DNA of 8,630 bases, taken from assembly GCA_016764015.1 (NCBI GenBank), contig JAESSR010000059.1:1-8630 (forward strand). Reading direction: 5' to 3'. A program made the position numbers and the translations under genes. Position 1 is the stretch's first letter. Each line of letters begins with the position of its first letter. The notes under the pieces were generated by a model. The model was not told the DNA's origin. It made no database searches and saw only the letters and a list, made by a program, of their open reading frames with translations. The DNA is from Phycisphaerales bacterium (GTDB lineage Bacteria > Planctomycetota > Phycisphaerae > Phycisphaerales > UBA1924). This document shows positions 1 to 7,625 of the stretch, piece by piece.

Positions 1-1
1 C

Positions 2-1252
2 CTTGGCGGCAGAGGAATAATCCCCATCGCCAAGGCCTCGCTCTTGGGGATCCCGCTGCCATTGTGCTCGTGTGCCGTGATCCCGGTCGCAGCCGGGCTG
101 CGCAAACAGGGTGCGAGCAAGGGGGCGAGTGCTGCGTTTGCGATTTCAACGCCTCGAACCGGCGAAGAATCCATCCCGCTCACCTGGGGACTCTTTGGGC
201 CATTCTTCGCTCTTGCCCGCCCGGTCATCGCGGTCTTCACAGGCTTAGTCGCAGGCATCCTCATCGATCTCACCGACAGCAACAAGACCGATACGAGAGT
301 TCAATCAGCCGATGATGATTCGATCGAAGATTCGGTTGAAGACCCAGGCGCGATCGGACTCACAATCACCAACGCCGATGATGCCGCATCAGCCGTCGCC
401 AAAGTCGAGAAGAAAGCGACTGGCTCGTGCTGTTCATCCAAGCAAGAACCCAAAGCGAGTTCATGCTGTTCGTCGAAACCCGAGCCCGCACCGGGATCGT
501 GCTGCTCGTCGAATCCTGAACCAGCAAGTTCGTGCTGCTCATCAACCGAGCCTAAAGAAGAGTCTTCAGCGGGATCATGCTGCTCATCGACGCCTCAGAA
601 GACCGGGCTCGGATTCATCGGAGGCACCCGAGAAGCCTTCCGTCATGGATTCGGGATCATGCTTGTCGATCTGGCGGCTTGGCTGAGCGTCGGGCTCGTC
701 ATGGCTGCAGTCATCGGCGCTGCAGTGCCTCCGGGTTGGTTCGAAGAGCACATCGGCTCAGGGATCATGACCAAGCTCATCATGCTCCTTGTCGGCATCC
801 CCCTCTACATCTGCGCCACCAGTTCGACCCCGCTCGCGTTTTCTTTGGTAGTCGCCGGGCTCTCGCCAGGCGCTGCGTTGGTGCTGTTGTTGTCAGGACC
901 CGCGACCAATGTCGCGACCATGAGCTGGCTACTCAAGGACCTGGGCATGAAAGCCCTTGTGATATACCTCGCCACCATCGCCGGCGTCGCGCTGGGAGCC
1001 GGGATCATCTTCGACCAGTTCTTCCTCGGATACATGCCCGATCTTACCAAGATGGTCGCTTTGCACGAGCATCTGGTCCCATTGCTGAGCGTCAAAGGCA
1101 TCGCCGCCCTCATTTTCATCCTCTTGATGGCATGGGCGCTTGGTATGAAAATGCGCAAGTGGATGAACACCAAAGGCTGGGGCACCACAAGCTCATCGGG
1201 CTCTGGTGGTTGCTGCTCATCAAACACCGGCTCGTCCTGCGGCTGTTCATAA
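2..1252 (+). CDS. SO_0444/ArsP_1-type metal efflux permease, 5' end missing
   Basis: Inner-membrane permease of the family that includes Shewanella SO_0444, linked to Cu/Zn efflux (DUF318/ArsP_1). The frame is open to the left edge, so perhaps 50 to 60 N-terminal residues are missing; the TTG at 44 is probably internal. Counting from that TTG, the family motif GIPLPLCSC is at residues 2-10, STPRTGEES at 35-43, and a membrane segment at about 51-76. A long hydrophilic loop (about 77-190) follows, with an acidic stretch and five CCSS repeats at 127-182. The second half holds membrane segments at about 204-226, 243-270 and 303-323, with LYICATSSTP (254-263) and SGPATN (284-289) typical of the family, and a last one at about 348-368. 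The tail ends in a second Cys cluster (390-401). The Cys-rich parts suggest metal binding by inference. It is convergent with pepA; the usual ArsR-type regulator is not visible in this window. The family call is strong, the substrate unknown. Confidence 0.88.
   Translation, partial: LGGRGIIPIAKASLLGIPLPLCSCAVIPVAAGLRKQGASKGASAAFAISTPRTGEESIPLTWGLFGPFFALARPVIAVFTGLVAGILIDLTDSNKTDTRVQSADDDSIEDSVEDPGAIGLTITNADDAASAVAKVEKKATGSCCSSKQEPKASSCCSSKPEPAPGSCCSSNPEPASSCCSSTEPKEESSAGSCCSSTPQKTGLGFIGGTREAFRHGFGIMLVDLAAWLSVGLVMAAVIGAAVPPGWFEEHIGSGIMTKLIMLLVGIPLYICATSSTPLAFSLVVAGLSPGAALVLLLSGPATNVATMSWLLKDLGMKALVIYLATIAGVALGAGIIFDQFFLGYMPDLTKMVALHEHLVPLLSVKGIAALIFILLMAWALGMKMRKWMNTKGWGTTSSSGSGGCCSSNTGSSCGCS
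422..589 (+). repeat. Five Cys-Cys-Ser-Ser repeats within the permease loop
   Basis: The permease reading frame here encodes five copies of [G/S]SCCSS. The Cys-Cys codon pairs start at 428, 464, 500, 533 and 578, spaced 36, 36, 33 and 45 bp. Units are separated by linkers rich in Glu, Pro and Lys (for example KQEPKA, KPEPAP), giving a repeat of about 12 residues. Codons vary between copies (TGC or TGT; TCA, TCG or TCC), so the amino-acid pattern is better kept than the DNA. A sixth, degenerate copy lies at the C-terminus (GCCSS, then SCGCS, nt 1208-1249). The ten cysteines in the loop could bind soft metals such as Cu(I) or Zn(II); that role is inferred. Confidence 0.85.
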
Positions 1253-1282
1253 TGAGCTTGCGAGTCAATATCATCAACACAT

Positions 1283-1312
1283 AAAAAACACCCCGGAAAA
1301 AACCGAGGCGTT
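1283..1312 (-). terminator. Rho-independent terminator of pepA
   Basis: Arms 1287-1296 and 1303-1312 flank a six-base loop. Read on the minus strand, all ten positions can pair: eight Watson-Crick and two G.U wobbles. The stem is followed at once by a U-rich tract (about six U, from the A-run 1283-1288 on the plus strand). Read on the plus strand, the two wobble positions become A.C mismatches and the trailing tract is a mixed T-rich stretch. The hairpin therefore suits pepA, whose stop lies 25 bp upstream of it, better than the permease ending at 1252, although it may act weakly in both directions. Confidence 0.8.
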
Positions 1313-1336
1313 GTCTTCTTGTTTAGTTGAAATGAA

Positions 1337-2830
1337 TCAGCTTCGCTCAACAAGATCCGCGAGCAACCGTGCTCCGAACCCGCTTGGCCCGGCGCACATA
1401 AACTCGTTGTCCTTGCCGATCGCGTGCACGCCCGCGATATCAAGATGGGCCCACTTGACGCCTTCTTCAACGAAGTAGGTCAAGAACGCCGCGCCCTGGA
1501 TCGGGTGTGCCCCACGAACCGCTGACGAGTTGACGATATCAGCAATCGGTGATTTCATCATCGCGTTATAACCCGCATGGTGAGGCATTCGCCAAACGAT
1601 TTCGCCGGTCGATTCGCCCGCCGCTTCAACCTTGGCGCGAAGCTCATCGTCATCACACCACATGCCGCCATAGACCGCACCGAGCGCGGTCACGATGCCG
1701 CCGGTGAGGGTCGCGATATCGACGACATACTCTGGGTTTTCTTTTTCACACGCCCAGATCAAGCCGTCGGCCAAGACCAAACGCCCTTCGGCATCGGTGT
1801 TGGTGATCTCAACAGTCACGCCGTTGCGGAAGGTGAGGACATCGTCCGGGCGGTAGGCTTCATCACTGATCGAGTTTTCAGCACTCACCAAGATCGCGAC
1901 GACCGGGCGGTTTGGTTTGATGACATTGGCGATGATATGCATTGCGCCAAAGACACCACACCCGCCGTCTTTGTCGCGTTTCATGCCACGCATGCCGCCG
2001 CCGACTTTGATGGACAAGCCGCCAGAGTCATAGCTTATGGTCTTGCCAACAAGAACGATGGGCTTCTTGGACTTGCCGCGAGCCGGTGTGTACTCAAGCC
2101 GAATCATGCAAGGCGGGTTTTCGCTTGCCTTACCAACATTGATATGCCCGACGAGCCGCTCTTCTTCGAGCTTCTTGCCGCTGAACACGGTGCATTTCAT
2201 GTTGCCGCTCTTGCGTGCCATCTTCTTGGCTTCGTTGGCGATCCACATCGGCGTTGCGATATTGGGAGGCGTCTGCGAGAGTGTTCTTGCGATATTTGTG
2301 CCTTCTGCAAACCCGAGCCCGCGCGTCACGCCATCATTGAACGCGGTGCAACAACTGTGCACAGCAAGCTTGGTCTGCGTTGGCAGGTTGGTCGCTGCTC
2401 CTCGGAGTGAATCAAACGACCACGACAAAATGCCAAGCCCTTCGCCGATCATTGTGCCTGCCGTAAACGCATCGACCGAGTCCCCCTTGTTGAGCTTCTT
2501 GAGTGCCTGGAAGATTTGGAAGTTCGCACTCTTTGCCTTCGCCTTGGCAAGCGCACGCCCGACTTGACCCGCTACCTGTCGGAGTGACCCGGCGTCAAAG
2601 CCACTGCGCGATCCGAGCCCGACGATCAATGCCCGTTCGTACCCGTTTGAGCCGTGCACTTGAATGATCGATCCCAACGACCCATCCGCCTCGGCTCGCT
2701 TGGACGCCTTGGCCAATGATCCATCGCCATCGAGTGCTTTGGTCTTGGTGTCGAGCGATTCGCCCTTGAACTGTCCGATGACGAGTACGCTTGCTTTGCC
2801 CTTGCCGGCAACTTTGATAGATTCAAACAC
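1337..2830 (-). CDS. pepA: Leucyl aminopeptidase, M17 family
   Basis: Cytosolic metallo-aminopeptidase that removes N-terminal residues, often leucine, from peptides; the family forms hexamers with two metal ions per active site. The 497-residue product matches the usual length of about 500. All expected catalytic residues are visible with near-canonical spacing. Metal ligands are K263, D268, D286, D346 and E348; catalytic K275 and R350 are also present, the last within the signature NTDAEGRL (344-351). The N-terminal half is the variable M17 N-domain. I chose the GTG at 2830 because GGAG lies 8 nt upstream and the predicted protein then begins where the N-domain does. An in-frame ATG at 2944 would add 38 residues with no M17 likeness. 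It lies 168 bp downstream of folC and ends before a strong hairpin. Family assignment is secure; preferred substrate cannot be read from sequence. Confidence 0.95.
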   Translation of the reverse strand: MFESIKVAGKGKASVLVIGQFKGESLDTKTKALDGDGSLAKASKRAEADGSLGSIIQVHGSNGYERALIVGLGSRSGFDAGSLRQVAGQVGRALAKAKAKSANFQIFQALKKLNKGDSVDAFTAGTMIGEGLGILSWSFDSLRGAATNLPTQTKLAVHSCCTAFNDGVTRGLGFAEGTNIARTLSQTPPNIATPMWIANEAKKMARKSGNMKCTVFSGKKLEEERLVGHINVGKASENPPCMIRLEYTPARGKSKKPIVLVGKTISYDSGGLSIKVGGGMRGMKRDKDGGCGVFGAMHIIANVIKPNRPVVAILVSAENSISDEAYRPDDVLTFRNGVTVEITNTDAEGRLVLADGLIWACEKENPEYVVDIATLTGGIVTALGAVYGGMWCDDDELRAKVEAAGESTGEIVWRMPHHAGYNAMMKSPIADIVNSSAVRGAHPIQGAAFLTYFVEEGVKWAHLDIAGVHAIGKDNEFMCAGPSGFGARLLADLVERS

Positions 2831-2838
2831 GAATAAGA

Positions 2839-2842
2839 CTCC
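2839..2842 (-). promoter_or_regulatory. Ribosome binding site that decides the pepA GTG start
   Basis: On the minus strand GGAG ends 8 nt before the GTG at 2830. An ATG at 2844 overlapping this site is out of frame with pepA. The in-frame ATG at 2944 has no such site close by. This supports GTG as the real start. Confidence 0.65.
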
Positions 2843-2912
2843 ATGAGTAGTGATTGGTGATGAAGAAACACAACACGCAATGGTGCATCGTTCATCTGTT
2901 CGATTCGCTGAA

Positions 2913-2918
2913 AGTATA
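2913..2918 (-). promoter_or_regulatory. Possible -10 box for pepA
   Basis: TATACT on the minus strand lies 82 bp upstream of the pepA GTG, within the 168-bp gap after folC. It matches the sigma-70 -10 consensus at five of six positions. No good -35 hexamer sits at normal spacing, so the call is weak. A promoter here would let pepA be expressed independently of folC. Confidence 0.25.
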
Positions 2919-2998
2919 TGAACAGTGTGTGTTGAAAGCCACACGCCGCCAATGATGTCCCGCCCAAAAGAGCACCAAACAAGATGAGATCAACGCGA

Positions 2999-4342
2999 TC
3001 AGCGTGCTTTGCGTGCCTGAAACAAAGCCTTGGCTTCACCTGCAATATAAAAACTGCCGAGCAACAAAATGACATCATCCTTTTTAATAACACCCGCAGC
3101 CACATTGATCGCTTCTTTCACGCTCGCCTTCACCTCGCCCATCACCCGGTGATCCTGCGCGAACATACTGAGCAACTCATCGGGATCCATCGCGCGTGGG
3201 TTGCCCGATGCCTTCGTAAACAGCACCTTGTCAGCCCCGCGATCAAGCTCTCTGAGCATCCCTGCAACATCTTTGTCGCTCGCGCACCCAAAGATCACCA
3301 CGAGCGAATCGTATTTAATATGCGCCCCCACCGCTTTGAGTGTTTCGCGGACACTCTCAGGCGTATGGGCTCCATCAATATAAATCCGAGGCTGGTCGAA
3401 AATCTGCTCGATCCTGCCCGATCGATTGATCTGCTCAAGCCCGGCACTGATCAGCCGCTCGGGCAGAACAAAGCGGTGTGATCGCAGCTCAAGTATAATC
3501 GCCAACGCCAAGGCGCAGTTGTCTGCCTGATGCATCCCGAGCAAAGGCACCGAAATATGCTCGAAGCCCTCGTCCTCTTTACCAACACACACCCGCGCGT
3601 GAGGCCCACGCGCCACCCCAGACTGGAACCTGCGAGTATACTCGATCTCGCTACCCAAAAACTTGAGTTCAGAACCAACAGCCTGGGCCTGCTTCTGGAA
3701 CACAGCGTTCACATCTTCATGCTGAGCCAGCGATATCGTCACCGTCTGTGTTTTCATGATTCCCGCTTTTTCAGCGGCAATTTTTTCGAGGGTATCGCCC
3801 AAGATCAGGGTGTGCTCGAGCTGGATACTCGTCAACCCACACACGATTGGGGTGATGACATTGGTGCAATCTAGCCGACCGCCGATCCCCGTCTCCAGCA
3901 CGACCAGATCAACCGCCTGGGTTGCAAACGCCATCAATGACAACGCGGTGAGGAGCTCGAAATAGGTCGCCTTGCCGTGCTCATCTTCAATCGTGTTGGC
4001 TGCATCTCGGCACTGCTCAAGCGTGCGATCAAACATCTGTTCGTCGATCGGCATGCCCGAAATCCGTACCCGCTCACGCACATCAATCAGGTGCGGGCTC
4101 GTGAAAATCCCCGTCGTATACCCGCACGCTTCGAGCGAGCATTCGAGCATGTTGCAGACAGAGCCCTTCCCCTTCGAGCCGGCGATATGAACGATTTTGA
4201 GTGATTCATGCGGGTTGCCGAGTTTTTCAAGCAGCGCACGCATCCGATCGAGCTTCCAGACAACGCGCTCCACTTTGTCCGGGCGCACCCGCTCTACATT
4301 GACTCGGCTGTCAAGAAAATCAATCGCTGCCTGGTGGTTCAC
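2999..4342 (-). CDS. folC: Folylpolyglutamate synthase / dihydrofolate synthase
   Basis: Cytosolic Mur-ligase-type enzyme that uses ATP to add glutamate to folates, and in many bacteria also to dihydropteroate. From the GTG at 4342 it is 447 residues, near the usual 420-450. Visible motifs, counted from that GTG, are the P-loop GSKGKGS (55-61), TSPHL (81-85), the metal/ATP segment ETGIGGRLDCTN (150-161), EHTLILGDT (176-184) with EKAGIMK (191-197), and the C-domain DGAHTPES (323-330). The start is uncertain. An in-frame ATG at 4465 would add 41 Ser/Arg/Lys-rich residues that look unlike the family and cross a run of seven C. The GTG has a G-rich stretch (GGGG) six bases upstream and begins where homology should begin (VNHQAAIDFL). 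One or both activities cannot be told from sequence. Confidence 0.93.
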   Translation of the reverse strand: MNHQAAIDFLDSRVNVERVRPDKVERVVWKLDRMRALLEKLGNPHESLKIVHIAGSKGKGSVCNMLECSLEACGYTTGIFTSPHLIDVRERVRISGMPIDEQMFDRTLEQCRDAANTIEDEHGKATYFELLTALSLMAFATQAVDLVVLETGIGGRLDCTNVITPIVCGLTSIQLEHTLILGDTLEKIAAEKAGIMKTQTVTISLAQHEDVNAVFQKQAQAVGSELKFLGSEIEYTRRFQSGVARGPHARVCVGKEDEGFEHISVPLLGMHQADNCALALAIILELRSHRFVLPERLISAGLEQINRSGRIEQIFDQPRIYIDGAHTPESVRETLKAVGAHIKYDSLVVIFGCASDKDVAGMLRELDRGADKVLFTKASGNPRAMDPDELLSMFAQDHRVMGEVKASVKEAINVAAGVIKKDDVILLLGSFYIAGEAKALFQARKAR

Positions 4343-4482
4343 AAACGCCCCGCGCTCGCCGCGTTGTGCTCGTTTTTCCTTGCCCGATGAGGGGGGGCAT
4401 TCCTGTGCCGTATTCTTTGTGCTCCGAGGAGAAACCCCTGTCCCCGAAGAAGATTGTCTGGTCATGCAAAGATCGTAGCGTA

Positions 4483-4488
4483 ATTATA
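4483..4488 (-). promoter_or_regulatory. Possible folC -10 box (perfect TATAAT)
   Basis: A perfect TATAAT lies on the minus strand in the AT-rich gap between the pdxJ stop (4537) and folC. The predicted transcription start would be near 4476, about 11 nt before the ATG at 4465 or about 134 nt before the GTG at 4342. No convincing -35 box is visible at 16-18 bp spacing, so confidence is low. Confidence 0.3.
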
Positions 4489-4536
4489 TTTTAATGCAAC
4501 AACAGATTGAGAATAGAAGCATTCAGTTCCGACGCA

Positions 4537-5328
<792 letters not shown>

Positions 5329-5380
5329 GGTCAATACTAGGGATTCAATACCAGCAAATGACCAACGACGCATTCTTTCG

Positions 5381-5447
5381 CCTCCACCGGGCTTCCGGGG
5401 GAGGTGGCACGCGCAGCGTGACGGAGGGGGTCTCCTTCTTCCCCCTC
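5381..5447. repeat. REP-like cluster of three hairpins
   Basis: Three adjacent inverted repeats fill much of the gap upstream of pdxJ. The first pairs 5381-5390 with 5395-5404 (10 positions, one mismatch, four-base loop). The second pairs CACGC at 5408-5412 with GCGTG at 5416-5420 (three-base loop). The third pairs GAGGGGG at 5424-5430 with CCCCCTC at 5441-5447 (ten-base loop). Such packed GC-rich palindromes in an intergenic gap resemble REP/REPIN-type non-autonomous elements. One or more hairpins could also end transcription of the upstream exported-protein gene. Assignment as a dispersed repeat needs further genomic copies, which are not visible here. Confidence 0.6.
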
Positions 5448-5453
5448 TGCACC

Positions 5454-5481
5454 CATTGCCTATTCCCTATTGCCCATTGCC
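5454..5481. repeat. Four tandem heptamers
   Basis: Four consecutive 7-bp units read CATTGCC, TATTCCC, TATTGCC and CATTGCC, so the array fits [C/T]ATT[G/C]CC throughout. The first and last copies are identical. It sits between the hairpin cluster and the stop codon of the exported protein. It resembles the short tandem heptanucleotide repeats known from cyanobacterial intergenic regions, but no relationship is claimed. Confidence 0.7.
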
Positions 5482-5492
5482 TTCTCCCGACC

Positions 5493-7571
5493 CTATTTTC
5501 TCACCCGTGCCAACGCCTTATCAAGCTGAATCTTCTCCCGAACATTGAGCGTCGGACGGAGCGACTCAAGCACGCCAATCGCATCGAGAATCGAGCGTGT
5601 CCGCATCGACATCGCCAAATCTTCCGCGTCATCAATCCGCTGGCTCTGACGGATATTCGATCGGAGCAACGCCGTGATCCGTGTATATTTCGATTCATCG
5701 CCAATCCAGCGAGACAGCAGATAAGGAGACGAGAGCCAGAGCAAATCCTGCATCAGCGGATCCACTTTGCCCAGCGCATTGAGCCGATCGTACGCTTCGA
5801 TCATCCCATCAAACTCACCCACCCGGAACATCGCCGGGATCGACGCCTGTGCAATCTTCGCAGAAAATCGTTCAGGCTGATCCTTCATCAACGCCGAGGC
5901 TATCCGCACTACCGCTTCGTCTTTGCCTAAGAGCGACAAGTCCTCAACTACGCCAAGATAGTCGCCGTCCTTGAGCCGATCCTTGAACCGTGTACCAAGG
6001 TACTGCGCCCCAGAGATACCCGGGTTCGCTTCGATCCGTCGCCCGGCTGGTCCAAAGGTCACGAGTGGATCACCAAGCACCGCGATCTTCCAGACCTTCC
6101 CGCCATCAAAGTGAACCGCAGCCGCAAAGCTCAGCGTCCCGGCAAGCCGGCGGGCAACAATTGGCGTGGGCACAAAGCCCTGCAAGAAAGGCTCATCAAC
6201 CGAGCCGGCATACACATACACGCCACGCTCGATCAATCGCCCGCCGATCGTGTCCCGGTTCATAGGCTTCTGGAGCGAGAACGAATGCACCATGTGCATC
6301 GCCGCGGGCACCTCGAAGATCGGCATATGCCCGGCTTTGCCCTGTCCCTTTGTCTTGCTGGGCAGATTAAACTCGTGGGCCATCCCGTGCGAGTTCATCA
6401 AGAACAGTAACGATGAACCTTCATTCGCATCGCCGTGCCCGATCGGGCGCACCATCCGAAGCTTCCAATCGCCCAGCGTATTGCGAGGCAGATCCGTCAC
6501 CTCGGCATCGATCTTGGCTTTTCTCAGTATCTCACCCGCCTCGGTGCCGTCGTAGGTCGCCCAAGGCTGCTCCGCAGAATACCCATCCCACACCGTCGCC
6601 TGATCGATGCTCAAAAACAGCGCACACATCGCTTGATACACGCTGCGAGATTCGTTGCCGATGATCTGCCCGCACCACGCCCACTGTGTCCCGCGCCCGT
6701 TGGAATCCTTCCGCCCGATCCGATCCGAGGTCGCCAGCCGATCCTTTCGCTCAGGCCCAGCCTGAATCATCGTCCCCACATTGAGCGCCAAGGTGATCGC
6801 ATCAATATCGTCGCCAACACCTTCCCACGATCGCCCGGTGTCCTTGGCTGCTCGTTCGATCGTCCGTTCAAGCTGATCAGCGTGGGCCCCGTCCATTGGC
6901 TTGTGCATCGGGGATTTGGGTTTAGTCACAAAGGCGATCGGCTGGAACCGCCCGGCGCACAGGGCCAACGCCCCGGCCCAAGCCGAATCATCAACATCGG
7001 TGATTACAATCCCCGGGCTGATAATCCCGGTGCTCGCCAACTGATCGAGGGTTTGTTTCCAGTTCGATGTTTTTTGATCAATCGCTTTTCCGAACACATC
7101 ATCAAAGATCGCCTGTTTCTCTTCTCGCGTGCCCATCCAGCTCGAACCCACATCGCCGCTCAGTTCGATCACATGCTCAGGCTTGAACGCTCGCACAAAC
7201 CGTGCGATGTCCTCATGCGACTGGGTTGTCCCGTCATCCCACAAGATCGGAAACCGGACAACACTCTCCCACTGTGAAATCGCAAACAGGTAATCATCCG
7301 CACTCTCAACAATCACAACCATCGCAGGCACAACCTGCGATTGACGAAGCACGCTCGCCCGCAACCCCGCCCGGCGCAAAGGCTCTTGCTCAAGAATCTG
7401 CTCGAACACCTGACTCAGAGAACTCTGAACCGGCTGAGCTGTAGTGGGGTCCGCCTTGACCGAAGTACGAGTGCCCGTAAGGATCGTTTCTTTTGGAGAA
7501 TCAGGCTGAGCGAACACGCCGCACGCGAGCAACGACGAACCGAGAACAACAAGTTTGGATTTGAAAAGCAT
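5493..7571 (-). CDS. Exported protein of unknown function, 692 aa
   Basis: I do not recognise a named family. The N-terminus is a signal peptide: Lys at 4 and 6, a hydrophobic core (about 7-19) and a likely signal peptidase I site VFA|Q at 21/22; LLAC at 14-17 is a weaker lipobox alternative. Residues about 83-135 form one alpha/beta-looking unit (VVIVES, FPILWDDG, IARFVRAF), and 187-215 a second (GIVITDVDD...FQPIAFV). A third region at 386-508 has a hydrophobic strand ending in NSHG (393-396), then VHSFSL (428-433), YAGSVDEP (455-462) and VWKIAVLGDPL (493-503). This order recalls gingipain/caspase-like (clan CD) folds, but no Cys stands where the nucleophile would be. The C-terminal 150 residues look helical and repeat-like. 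The ATG at 7571 is preceded by AGGATAGGG. It is divergent from trpE and upstream of pdxJ. Real gene: confident; function: unknown. Confidence 0.85.
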   Translation of the reverse strand: MLFKSKLVVLGSSLLACGVFAQPDSPKETILTGTRTSVKADPTTAQPVQSSLSQVFEQILEQEPLRRAGLRASVLRQSQVVPAMVVIVESADDYLFAISQWESVVRFPILWDDGTTQSHEDIARFVRAFKPEHVIELSGDVGSSWMGTREEKQAIFDDVFGKAIDQKTSNWKQTLDQLASTGIISPGIVITDVDDSAWAGALALCAGRFQPIAFVTKPKSPMHKPMDGAHADQLERTIERAAKDTGRSWEGVGDDIDAITLALNVGTMIQAGPERKDRLATSDRIGRKDSNGRGTQWAWCGQIIGNESRSVYQAMCALFLSIDQATVWDGYSAEQPWATYDGTEAGEILRKAKIDAEVTDLPRNTLGDWKLRMVRPIGHGDANEGSSLLFLMNSHGMAHEFNLPSKTKGQGKAGHMPIFEVPAAMHMVHSFSLQKPMNRDTIGGRLIERGVYVYAGSVDEPFLQGFVPTPIVARRLAGTLSFAAAVHFDGGKVWKIAVLGDPLVTFGPAGRRIEANPGISGAQYLGTRFKDRLKDGDYLGVVEDLSLLGKDEAVVRIASALMKDQPERFSAKIAQASIPAMFRVGEFDGMIEAYDRLNALGKVDPLMQDLLWLSSPYLLSRWIGDESKYTRITALLRSNIRQSQRIDDAEDLAMSMRTRSILDAIGVLESLRPTLNVREKIQLDKALARVRK

Positions 7572-7625
7572 GTCCCTATCCTACGGCCATCCCGCACCCA
7601 ATGTTCAACGCATACACTCCTATCT

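Noticed and set aside
422..589. CRISPR-like or minisatellite array
   Set aside because: The periodicity is at protein level (CCSS units) with varied codons and unequal spacing, inside an intact coding frame.
577..1284. 235-codon plus-strand open frame overlapping the permease
   Set aside because: It is rich in Arg and His and overlaps well-conserved permease motifs in another frame.
805..1470. 221-codon minus-strand open frame spanning the permease/pepA junction
   Set aside because: It would run through the terminator and overlap both real genes, and its translation has no family likeness.
1577..2410. 277-codon plus-strand open frame opposite pepA
   Set aside because: It lies wholly antisense to pepA, whose catalytic residues are intact. 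The product is low-complexity with no recognisable motif, as expected from a shadow frame.
2831..2944. N-terminal extension of pepA from the ATG at 2944
   Set aside because: The 38 extra residues do not look like an M17 N-domain, and the GTG at 2830 has a well-placed GGAG.
5329..5373. N-terminal extension of pdxJ from the ATG at 5373
   Set aside because: PdxJ proteins begin a few residues before the NIDHVATLR motif, which fits the ATG at 5328.
6435..7277. 280-codon plus-strand open frame opposite the exported protein
   Set aside because: Arg/Pro/His-rich translation without domains. The minus-strand frame has a signal peptide, ribosome binding site and globular pattern, so it is the real gene.
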